In this document: piece after piece, positions 30,883-37,775 of the stretch
How positions within the stretch are numbered: position 1 is the first letter of the stretch
How the letters are laid out: each line of letters opens with the position of its first letter
From: Acidimicrobiia bacterium
Lineage (GTDB): Bacteria > Actinomycetota > Acidimicrobiia > IMCC26256 > PALSA-555
DNA: 38,567 nucleotides
Assembly (NCBI GenBank): GCA_009694295.1
Contig: SHVJ01000009.1
Location: 1 to 38,567 of the forward strand
Direction of reading: 5' to 3'
Notes under the pieces: model-generated
The model's input: the letters and a program-made list of their open reading frames with translations, nothing else
Told to the model about the DNA's origin: nothing
The model's database searches: none
Translations under genes and position numbers: made by a program

Positions 30883-31472
30883 GCCGGAACCTCCTCGATG
30901 GGCAATGACAGGGTGGTGATCGCCGCGACCAGGTGCGCGCGCTGGCGCTCTTCGGGCCAGGCCGCCCGATCGAGGGTCGCTCGCAGCGCGACCCCGTCGA
31001 TGACGGCCATGAGATGTTCGAGGCACCATGTCGGATCGCGGGGGCTGGCCTCAAGGAACCTGCCCAGCTGGTGGCGCAGTCCGTCCTCATATTCGGTGTA
31101 CATCTGACGGTGGAAGTCGTGGAGCTCGGTGTCGCTCAGCGCGGCGGCGCGCACGCTCAACCACACCCGCCAGCTGGTGGCCACCTCGTCGTCGGTGGGC
31201 AAGATGCTGGCCACCGCGTCGATCGGATCGGTCGAGGGGGCGAGCCCGGTGATACGGGTGAACATGGCGCGGCGAGCGTGCTCGAGCGCCGCGGCGACCA
31301 GCTCGGCCCGGTCGAGAAAGTGGTGCGAGACGAGCCCAGTGGTGGCACCAACCTTGCGAGCCAGTGCCCGCAGGCTCAGGCCCGACAGGCCACGCTCGGC
31401 GATCAGCTCGTACGCCGCGGCCGCGAGCGCGGCGCGGCGGTCGGCGACAGGGGGAGTTTCGGTCGATGCGAT
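30879..31472 (-). CDS. TetR-family regulator with an unusual start codon
   Basis: The helix-turn-helix (PVADRRAALAAAAYELIAERG, then LSLRALARKVGATTGLVSHHFLDRAELVAAAL) is fully encoded in this frame, so the gene must start before about 31446. No in-frame ATG, GTG or TTG exists there; the nearest candidates are ATC at 31472 and ATA at 31484. The first ATG in frame (31265) would delete the whole DNA-binding domain. Starting at 31472 gives 198 residues, the usual TetR length. Either a rare ATC/ATA start is used, or a sequencing or real frameshift hides the start. It probably represses itself and the divergent P450 through the palindrome at 31487-31505. Confidence 0.75.
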   Translation of the reverse strand: MASTETPPVADRRAALAAAAYELIAERGLSGLSLRALARKVGATTGLVSHHFLDRAELVAAALEHARRAMFTRITGLAPSTDPIDAVASILPTDDEVATSWRVWLSVRAAALSDTELHDFHRQMYTEYEDGLRHQLGRFLEASPRDPTWCLEHLMAVIDGVALRATLDRAAWPEERQRAHLVAAITTLSLPIEEVPA

Positions 31473-31486
31473 GCGGCAGGCTATCG

Positions 31487-31511
31487 CATCACATCTGTTG
31501 TCATGTAGGGT
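31487..31511. promoter_or_regulatory. Palindromic operator and -10 between divergent TetR and P450 genes
   Basis: CATCACATCTGTTGTCATG (31487-31505) is a 19-bp dyad matching CATnACAnCnGnTGTnATG, 14 of 19 positions symmetric. TAGGGT (31506-31511, TANNNT form) follows and lies 7 nt before the P450 GTG, so a leaderless P450 transcript with its promoter overlapping the operator is plausible. The arrangement TetR-operator-target is typical of local TetR control. Confidence 0.55.
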
Positions 31512-31518
31512 CGCCGGC

Positions 31519-32715
31519 GTGCCCGAACTCGTCTACAACCCGTACGCGTTCTCCCTGCACGAGGATCCCTACGTCGTGTACCGCCGACTGCGAGACGAGG
31601 CGCCCGTCTACTGGAACCCCGAGCTTGAGTTCTGGGCGTTAAGCCGGTTCGACGATGTGCACGAAGGGTTCCGCGACCATGCGACGCTCTCCTCCGCGAA
31701 CGGCGTCGCGTTGGAGAACCGGGGCCGGGTCGGCGACCAGTTCCGCCAGATGATCGAGATGGACCCGCCCGAGCACTCCGCGTTCCGCCAGCTCGTGAGC
31801 CGGGTGTTCACCGGGCGCCGGGTCGCGGAGATGGAAGCGCAGATCCGTACGATCGTGTCGGGGTACCTCGACGCGGTCACGGCCAAGGGCGAGGCTGACC
31901 TGGTGGCCGAGGTCACCGGGCCGTTCCCGATGGACGTGATCTCGGTCGTGCTGGGAATCCCCGAAGGGGATCGCGCCGAGCTGCGCCGCCACGCCGACGA
32001 GGTGATGGTCCGCGACGACGGCAAGATCGAGATGCCGAAGGTGGCACTCGATGGCATGCTCGCCCTGGTGGCGTACTTCGCCGAGGACCTCCGTGGTCGT
32101 CGGCCGCACGTGGACCCGGGACTCATCTCCGAGTTCCTAGAGCTCAAGGTCGACGGCCGTTCGCTGACCAAGTTGGAGCTGCTCGGGTTCTGCACCCTGT
32201 TCGTGATCGCCGGCCATGAGACGACGACGAAGATGGTGGCCAACGCGGTGGAGCTCCTCGATCGTCACCCCGACCAGCGCCGTCAACTCATCGACGATCC
32301 CACCTTGATCCCGGCAGCGGTCGAAGAGGTGCTGCGGTTCCACAACTCGACCCAGTACATGCACCGCACGCTCACCCGCGACATCGAGCGCCACGGTCAG
32401 ATCATGCGCGAAGGCCAGTCGGTGCTCCTCGTGATCGGCGCGGCCAACCACGACGAGCGGGAGTTCGGGCCGACGGCCGAGAACTTCGACATCCACCGGC
32501 GGGCCGAGCGGCATCTCGCCTTCGGCTACGGCGCCCACTTCTGCCTCGGCGCCGCGTTGGCGCGCATGGAGGGCAGGGTCGCGCTCGAAGAGATCCACCG
32601 GCGGATCCCCGATTACGTCGTCGACCGCGATCGCGCCCGTCGTTTCCATAGCGGCAACGTGACCGGGTGGACCAGCTTGCCGATCACGTTCACGCCGCAG
32701 TATCCCGCGGTGTGA
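31519..32715 (+). CDS. Cytochrome P450
   Basis: The start is GTG 31519 (VPELVYNPYAFSLHEDPYVVYRRLRDEAPVYW), 7 nt after a TANNNT box. The 398-residue soluble P450 has DPPEHSAFRQLVSRVF (C-helix heme contact), the I-helix A231-G-H-E-T-T, EEVLRFHN for ExxR, and FGYGAHFCLGAALARME with thiolate Cys342. It differs from the P450 at 16433 (406 residues, AGAETT). Electron partners are not encoded nearby. It stands alone, divergent from the TetR/CMD/dehydrogenase operon, and ends 8 bp before the convergent SDR. It probably hydroxylates a hydrophobic substrate whose presence relieves TetR repression. Confidence 0.92.
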   Translation: MPELVYNPYAFSLHEDPYVVYRRLRDEAPVYWNPELEFWALSRFDDVHEGFRDHATLSSANGVALENRGRVGDQFRQMIEMDPPEHSAFRQLVSRVFTGRRVAEMEAQIRTIVSGYLDAVTAKGEADLVAEVTGPFPMDVISVVLGIPEGDRAELRRHADEVMVRDDGKIEMPKVALDGMLALVAYFAEDLRGRRPHVDPGLISEFLELKVDGRSLTKLELLGFCTLFVIAGHETTTKMVANAVELLDRHPDQRRQLIDDPTLIPAAVEEVLRFHNSTQYMHRTLTRDIERHGQIMREGQSVLLVIGAANHDEREFGPTAENFDIHRRAERHLAFGYGAHFCLGAALARMEGRVALEEIHRRIPDYVVDRDRARRFHSGNVTGWTSLPITFTPQYPAV

Positions 32716-32723
32716 AGCCGTCG

Positions 32724-33536
32724 TCAGTGCTGCGGATTGGATCGGAACCAGTCAGCCATCATCTGGATCGAGGCTTCGGGGTCGTTCATTCGCATCACGA
32801 CGCCCTGCTTCACCGGCGTGGGCACGTACAGCTCGAGGTCACCGCGCTCGAGCTGGCGGCGGATGGCGCGCGCACACACTGGCGCGGGGATGTGCTTCGC
32901 CGCGTTGGGTGAGTCGGCGAGCGCATCGTCGCCGTCGGCATCGGACTCCACTTCGATGAGCGCGGGATACACCAGGTGCACGCTGATCGGGCTGTCCCAC
33001 AGCTCGGCTGCCAGCGACTCGAACCAGGCCGACAACGCGGCCTTCGACGCCGCATAGGCCGACTCGCCGGGTGTGGCCATCCGAGCCGCCATCGATGACA
33101 CCACGGCGATCTGGCCGGCGCCACGGGCCCGCATCGCGGGGAGCGCAGCCAGCGTGAGCCGGACCGGGGACAGGTAGTTCGTCCGCACGAGGCGCTCGAC
33201 GTCGGCCCACGGTGTGCCGTCGGTCGTTCCGCTCAGCACGGCGGCCGCGTTGTTCACGAGCGTGTCGATGCCGCCGAGCTCGCGTTCGACCTGCGCGACG
33301 AAGTCCTCGAGCGCGTCAAGCTCGCCGAGGTCAACCGGCCAGGCCTGGCATGCGGGCACGTGACGGCGACAGTCGTCGAGAACCTCGTCGAGCAACTCGG
33401 TGCGTCGCGCACACATGCCCACGATCGCGCCATGGCCCGCCAGATCGCGCGCCAGCGCGGCACCGATTCCCGACGACGCTCCCGTCACCAGCACGCGTCG
33501 CCCTGCCCAATCGCTGACTCCGACCTGTGCCGCCAT
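32724..33536 (-). CDS. SDR-family oxidoreductase
   Basis: ATG 33536 overlaps the PhyH stop; a GTG one codon earlier is the alternative. The 270-residue product shows [43 protein letters not shown], the NNAAAVLSG motif, active-site Ser in AVVSSMAARMATPGESAYAASKAALS with YxxxK, and a C-terminal region with an amphipathic stretch near VYPALIEVESDADG. It is an NADP-linked classical SDR of the acyl-glycerone-phosphate reductase-like group. It closely resembles the SDR at 36377 and the truncated copy at 29397, suggesting paralogues. It is the last gene of the aminotransferase/PhyH operon. Confidence 0.9.
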   Translation of the reverse strand: MAAQVGVSDWAGRRVLVTGASSGIGAALARDLAGHGAIVGMCARRTELLDEVLDDCRRHVPACQAWPVDLGELDALEDFVAQVERELGGIDTLVNNAAAVLSGTTDGTPWADVERLVRTNYLSPVRLTLAALPAMRARGAGQIAVVSSMAARMATPGESAYAASKAALSAWFESLAAELWDSPISVHLVYPALIEVESDADGDDALADSPNAAKHIPAPVCARAIRRQLERGDLELYVPTPVKQGVVMRMNDPEASIQMMADWFRSNPQH

Positions 33537-34447
33537 CACAACCCCCCGAGTCCCGATGTTGCCGTGCCGAGCTCGCCACGGGCCAGCAGCTCGACCGGGT
33601 CTTGCATGCGCACCATGCCGAGGTAGCCGCCGCCCCGCCCGAGGCTGTCGTGCAGCGCGTAACCAAGCACCTCCTGTGCGCGGCGGGGGAGCGTGGCCGC
33701 CAGCTCTGGTGGCGTCGAGAGGTAGTTGTTCTCCTCGGTGCGTAGCCAGCCGAGCGTGTATGAGAGGTGCGCGCCGCGACGCGGGATGTCGGTCGAGTTG
33801 GCGCCACCACCGTGAATGGTGCCGCCGGAGTACACCACCGCCGAACCGGCGGGCATCTCGGCGTACGCGATCTGGTCCGGGTCGGGCTGAGGCCCCGACA
33901 TCTGCTCGGCCGGCGAGAGCTGCCGATCGGGCCAGCGGTGGCTGCCGGGAACGATGCGGGTCGCACCGTTCTCACGGGTGAAGTCCACGAAGGCGATCAC
34001 CGACGCGAGTTGGAGCTCTGGATGCGGGCGGGGCACGTCGCTCCACACCGCCTCGTCGCGATGCAGCCACTGCTCGTCGGCGCCCGGGCCGCGCTGGAGC
34101 CAGTGGCCGAGGTTGAGCTGGTAGCGGGCACACGACGGCAGCAGGATGCGGTCGCAGATCGCGAGGAGCATCGGGTTGCACATCACGTCGACGGCGAACG
34201 TGCGTGACAAGCCGGGCACTCCGGTCACCTGTTTCGTGCACGGGCCGTGAAAGGCCTGCATGACCGGGTTGAACAGCGCCTCGTTCGGGTCAGCCCTGTC
34301 GATCGCGGCCTCGAGCTCATCGTTGACCCGCTCGACGACGTCGAGATCGAGCAGCCCCTCGACGATGACGGCACCGTCGAGCTCGAGCGCCGCACAAACA
34401 GCGTTCGTGTCGCTCGTAGCGGTGAACCGTTCGATCGTCGCGCTCAC
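33536..34447 (-). CDS. Phytanoyl-CoA dioxygenase (PhyH)-family Fe(II)/2-oxoglutarate oxygenase
   Basis: GTG 34447 overlaps the aminotransferase stop (GTGA). The 303-residue product has the 2-His-1-carboxylate iron site: H129-R-D131 in WLHRDEAVW, and the distal His212 in YSGGTIHGGGANST. Arg224, 12 residues beyond, is placed to bind 2-oxoglutarate. The N-terminal lobe (LELDGAVIVEGLLD) is typical of PhyH proteins. Members hydroxylate acyl-CoA or small molecules such as ectoine next to their carboxyl group. Coupling to a transaminase with an SCP2 domain and to an SDR suggests an amino or keto lipid substrate. It follows the same operon overlaps as its neighbours. Confidence 0.88.
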   Translation of the reverse strand: MSATIERFTATSDTNAVCAALELDGAVIVEGLLDLDVVERVNDELEAAIDRADPNEALFNPVMQAFHGPCTKQVTGVPGLSRTFAVDVMCNPMLLAICDRILLPSCARYQLNLGHWLQRGPGADEQWLHRDEAVWSDVPRPHPELQLASVIAFVDFTRENGATRIVPGSHRWPDRQLSPAEQMSGPQPDPDQIAYAEMPAGSAVVYSGGTIHGGGANSTDIPRRGAHLSYTLGWLRTEENNYLSTPPELAATLPRRAQEVLGYALHDSLGRGGGYLGMVRMQDPVELLARGELGTATSGLGGL

Positions 34448-36189
34448 ATGAGTCCTAAGGTCGCGAGTGCGGCGGCCTTGCCCATGTCGCCTTCGATCGC
34501 CATGCGCTGGGCGCTGAACGCGTCGACAACTGACAGCTCAGCGTTCGCGATTCGGAGGTAGTCGGCTGCGCTCGAACGCAGCGTGATTGTGGCGTCGGCC
34601 GACTCGGCGTCCAGCTCGTCCACCGTGCTCGAGCCGTGCCCCACCGTGAGCAACCAGGTGCCACCGTCGTCGCCGGTGAGCGCGAACTGGACGGTCGGGT
34701 CGAGGTCCTTCGTGTCGGTCGACTCGAGACGCTTGGGCAGGACGCGCTCGAAGAAGTCGCGAGCGGAGTCGACCGGGTCTGCTGCCGCCGCGGCCGTGCG
34801 GGTGCGCTCGGCCGGCATCAGCTCGCGTTCCATCGCCTCGATCGAATCGGCCAGGATCTCCACCATCTCGTCGGCGAGCGCGTTGTCGATCACCAGCGGA
34901 GGCGCGAGGCCGACTACCTCCATGCCCATCGCTCGGGCGTAGAGACCACGCTCCCATGCTTCCTGCTCGACCATGGCGCACGCGGTGTGTGGCATCGCGA
35001 AGCCGCGCTGCATCGTTCGTTCGGCCACGAAGTCGACACCGATCATGAGACCCATACCGCGGACTTCACCGACGGAGTCGAAGCGCTCGAGCTCACGCAT
35101 CCGGGTCATGAGGTGCTCACCGACGCGGGCTGCATTGCCAGCGAGGTCTTCCTTTTCGATGATTTCGATGTTGGCGAGGGCGGCCGCGCAGCACACGGGG
35201 TGTCCGCTATACGTGAAGCCGTGGCTGAACGGCCGGTGCTCGGGCAGGCGCTCGGAGATCGTGTCCCACACGCGGTCGGAGATCACCGATGCGCCGAGCG
35301 GCAGGTAGCCGCTCGTGAGGCCCTTGGCGAGCGTGACCATGTCGGGACGTATGCCGCCCCAGTGCTCGTGGCCGAACATCGTGCCGGTGCGACCGAAGCC
35401 GGTGACAACCTCGTCGATGATGAGGAGGATCCCGTGGCGATCGCAGATCTCGCGCAGCATCGGGAAGTACTCGGGGGGAGGGGGAATGATTCCGCCCGCT
35501 CCGATCACCGGTTCCGCGATGATCGCCGCGACCGTCTCGGGTCCTTCACGCTCGATGATCTTGTCGAGTGCGGCCGCGCACGCGACGTTGCACTCGGGGT
35601 AGGTCTCATCGAGCTCGCAGCGGTAGCACCATGGCGCCGGGCCGTGCACGAATCCCGGTGAGTCGGGACCGAAGCCCCAACGCAGGGGATGAATGCCGGT
35701 GGCCGTCATCGTCGCGATGGTGAGGCCGTGGTAGCCGTGGTTGCGCGCCAGGATCGTGGTGCGCCGCTCCTGGCCCTGGAGTGTCGAGAACAAGCGGGCG
35801 ATCTTGATGTTCGTCTCGTTGGCCTCGGAGCCGCCCGACGAGAACATCACGTGGTTCAGCCCGTACTCGGGGGTGAACATCGACGCGAGCTTCTCGGCCA
35901 GCTCGATCGCCCTGGGATGCGACTGGCCGTGGAACGTCGTGAAGTACTCGAGCTCCTTCATCTGAGCGTTGACGGCATCTTGGATCTCGGTGCGACCGTG
36001 ACCGACTGCCACGCACCACAGGCCGGCGAACCCGTCGATGATTCGCCGACCGCGATCGTCGATCACATGGCAGCCGTCGCCTGAGACCACGACGTGCGCA
36101 CCTTCGGTCGCCATGTCCCGCGGCGCGGTCACTGGATGGATCAGGTGCGCGGCGTCGCGCACGGCGAGCGGGGTTCGCGTGTCGGTCAC
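34444..36189 (-). CDS. Fusion: class III aminotransferase + C-terminal SCP2-like lipid-binding domain
   Basis: The start is GTG 36189, preceded by AGGAAGG 6 nt away. The frame opens further up to 36222, but that ATG lies in the operator. Residues 1 to about 460 are a PLP omega-aminotransferase: SSGGSEANETNIKIAR, the family's Cys-rich CYRCELDETYPECNVAC, IIDEVVTGFGRTG with Asp259 for the PLP nitrogen, and catalytic Lys289 (TLAKGLTSG). Residues about 472-580 form a separate alpha/beta domain reading VQFALTGDDGGTWLLTVGHGS, ADATITLRSSAADYLRIANAELSVVDAF and MAIEGDMGKAAAL, the SCP2 sterol-carrier pattern. The lipid domain could present an aminated or keto lipid to the transaminase. First gene of an operon with PhyH and an SDR. 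Confidence 0.88.
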   Translation of the reverse strand: MTDTRTPLAVRDAAHLIHPVTAPRDMATEGAHVVVSGDGCHVIDDRGRRIIDGFAGLWCVAVGHGRTEIQDAVNAQMKELEYFTTFHGQSHPRAIELAEKLASMFTPEYGLNHVMFSSGGSEANETNIKIARLFSTLQGQERRTTILARNHGYHGLTIATMTATGIHPLRWGFGPDSPGFVHGPAPWCYRCELDETYPECNVACAAALDKIIEREGPETVAAIIAEPVIGAGGIIPPPPEYFPMLREICDRHGILLIIDEVVTGFGRTGTMFGHEHWGGIRPDMVTLAKGLTSGYLPLGASVISDRVWDTISERLPEHRPFSHGFTYSGHPVCCAAALANIEIIEKEDLAGNAARVGEHLMTRMRELERFDSVGEVRGMGLMIGVDFVAERTMQRGFAMPHTACAMVEQEAWERGLYARAMGMEVVGLAPPLVIDNALADEMVEILADSIEAMERELMPAERTRTAAAAADPVDSARDFFERVLPKRLESTDTKDLDPTVQFALTGDDGGTWLLTVGHGSSTVDELDAESADATITLRSSAADYLRIANAELSVVDAFSAQRMAIEGDMGKAAALATLGLM

Positions 36190-36219
36190 GTCAGGCCTTC
36201 CTGTCGGCGTACGGCGAAG

Positions 36220-36234
36220 CATACGCAGCGTATG
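36220..36234. promoter_or_regulatory. Perfect palindrome CATACGC-A-GCGTATG upstream of the aminotransferase operon
   Basis: CATACGCAGCGTATG is a perfect 15-bp inverted repeat with a single central base, lying 31 bp upstream of the GTG at 36189 where a repressor would cover the promoter. It recurs with one mismatch at 29346-29360 and in a degenerate form at 36312-36326. Confidence 0.65.
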
Positions 36235-36311
36235 GAAAACATGTGACCCGTATCTAGCGGTCCCGAAAGTCGAAGGCGGCCTTGATGCCCATGCCTACCG
36301 ACTCGATCGAA

Positions 36312-36326
36312 CGTACGACGCGTATG
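36312..36326. promoter_or_regulatory. Degenerate copy of the CATACGC-A-GCGTATG site before the SDR/TetR operon
   Basis: CGTACGACGCGTATG matches the 36220-36234 palindrome at 12 of 15 positions and keeps the TACG...CGTA core. It lies 51 bp before the ATG at 36377, on the opposite side of the same divergent spacer, so one protein could control both directions. Confidence 0.5.
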
Positions 36327-36376
36327 CTTTCGATGCGTCGCGTAGGGCGACGCCCGATCAATCAAGGAGCGGGTGC

Positions 36377-37192
36377 ATGGGCGAGTCGTCGTTCTCCGGC
36401 CAACGGGTGCTGATCACGGACGCGTCCTCGGGGATCGGCGCCGGCCTGGCGGAGCGCTTCGCTCGGGAGGGCGCCATCGTAGGGATCTGCGCTCGCCGGG
36501 AGGACCGGCTCCGGGAGGTTCTCGATCGTTGTCGAGCGCACTCGCCCGAGTCGCGCATGTGGGTGTGCGACCTAGCGGTGGCCGACGAAGTCGACCGACT
36601 CGCCGAGGCCGCAGTAGCGGAGATGGGCGGCGTCGACGTGCTGGTGAACAACGCCGGCGTCCCGAAGCGACGCGACGTCTCCCTCCTCGATCCCGAGACC
36701 GTCGACGCGCTCACCACCATCAACTACCTCTCGCCGGTTCGGCTCACGCTGCGGCTGCTCAGTCACATGCTCGAACGCGACTCCGGCAAGATCGTGAACG
36801 TCTCATCGGTTGCCGCGGTCCTGTCGTCACCCGGCGAAGCGGCATACGACGCGTCGAAGGCCGCGCTCTCGGTATTCTCAGAGGGCATGGCCGTCGATCT
36901 GTGGGACACCGGCGTGAACGTGCTCACCGTGTACCCCGGAGTGGTTGACACCGAGCTCTTCGACATCCCCGGCAACGACCCGCTGTCTCCTGAAATCGAG
37001 CGCATCTCCGTGACCGAGCTCGTCGATGGGGTGATGGACGCACTTGGTCGAGGGGTGATCGAGGTCTACATCCCCGAGTGGTTCAAGGGCGTCGCCGCGC
37101 GCAAGGCCAACGATGTCGAGCTATTCCTCGCCGGCACCGCGGGATGGGTCCGCGGGCAGAAGACGGTCGGGGGAGCCGATGGCCAAGCGTGA
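36377..37192 (+). CDS. SDR-family oxidoreductase (variant TDxxxGxG motif)
   Basis: ATG 36377 has AAGGAG at 36364-36369. The 271-residue product begins MGESSFSGQRVLITDASSGIGAGLAERFAREGAIVGICARREDRLREVLDRCR; the first glycine of the cofactor motif TGxxxGxG is Asp. The rest is standard: NNAGVPKRR, active-site Ser in VNVSSVAAVLSSPGEAAYDASKAALS with YxxxK, and VYPGVVDTELFD. Despite the change, the fold and catalytic triad are intact, so activity is likely, perhaps with altered cofactor binding. It is first gene of an operon with a TetR (14-bp overlap) and a DHRS1-like SDR, and has an operator-like site 51 bp upstream. It is similar to the SDR at 32724 and the remnant at 29397. Confidence 0.9.
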   Translation: MGESSFSGQRVLITDASSGIGAGLAERFAREGAIVGICARREDRLREVLDRCRAHSPESRMWVCDLAVADEVDRLAEAAVAEMGGVDVLVNNAGVPKRRDVSLLDPETVDALTTINYLSPVRLTLRLLSHMLERDSGKIVNVSSVAAVLSSPGEAAYDASKAALSVFSEGMAVDLWDTGVNVLTVYPGVVDTELFDIPGNDPLSPEIERISVTELVDGVMDALGRGVIEVYIPEWFKGVAARKANDVELFLAGTAGWVRGQKTVGGADGQA

Positions 37193-37775
37193 GCCCCGGG
37201 TCACCCGCGACCGCATCATGGACGCGGCCCTCGCGGTCTTCGCCGAGCAGGGCTATCACCGGGCGTCGATCGAGGAGATCGCGGCCCGAGCCGGGCTCAC
37301 GAAAGGTGCCGTCTATTACTGGTTCACCGACAAGGACGACCTCGCCCGCGATCTCCAACGCGCGCTGTGGAGCGAAGTTGCCCTCGAAGCAGCCCGAGTC
37401 ACCGACCTCGCAGTTGGCACGGTAGAGAACCTGCGCAGAGGCTTTCGCGTCATGGTCGCGACGCTGGAGCGACAACCCGCTGCGAGGTTCTTTCTCCGCG
37501 ACGTCTGGCTGGTACCGGCGCTCGACCAGGCCGGCCGGGGTGATCAGGAACAGGCCGTGGAACACCTTCGGGATCTGCTCGAACGCGGGATCGCACGGGG
37601 CGACGTGGCGCCGGCGGATTCGGAAGTACTCGCGCGCGTGATCATGGGTGTCTTCGTGGAAGCAACGCTGCACATCCTCACGGGCGGCGATGCCGACGCA
37701 ACGGTGGCGGTCGTGGATCGGATGCTCGCAGCGTTCTCGGATCGAGAGGCAATGGTCGCGCCGGTGCGCTCATGA
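37179..37775 (+). CDS. TetR-family transcriptional regulator
   Basis: ATG 37179 lies inside the end of the SDR gene, with GGGGGAG just upstream. The 198-residue product carries a clear HTH: RIMDAALAVFAEQGYHRASIEEIAARAGLTKGAVYYWFTDKDDLARDL, a very typical TetR N-terminus, then a helical ligand domain containing FFLRDVWLVPALDQ. It is co-transcribed with two SDR genes. It is the best-placed candidate to bind the CATACGC-A-GCGTATG sites in the 36190-36376 spacer, although this is not shown by sequence alone; the TetR proteins at 28644 and 30879 have their own nearby candidate sites. Confidence 0.9.
   Translation: MAKREPRVTRDRIMDAALAVFAEQGYHRASIEEIAARAGLTKGAVYYWFTDKDDLARDLQRALWSEVALEAARVTDLAVGTVENLRRGFRVMVATLERQPAARFFLRDVWLVPALDQAGRGDQEQAVEHLRDLLERGIARGDVAPADSEVLARVIMGVFVEATLHILTGGDADATVAVVDRMLAAFSDREAMVAPVRS

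Noticed and set aside
36254-36322. Minus-strand peptide ending SVGMGIKAAFDFRDR just upstream of the aminotransferase
   Set aside because: It looks a little like a gene C-terminus, but about 20 codons without a start or family match are not enough; it lies in the control spacer.
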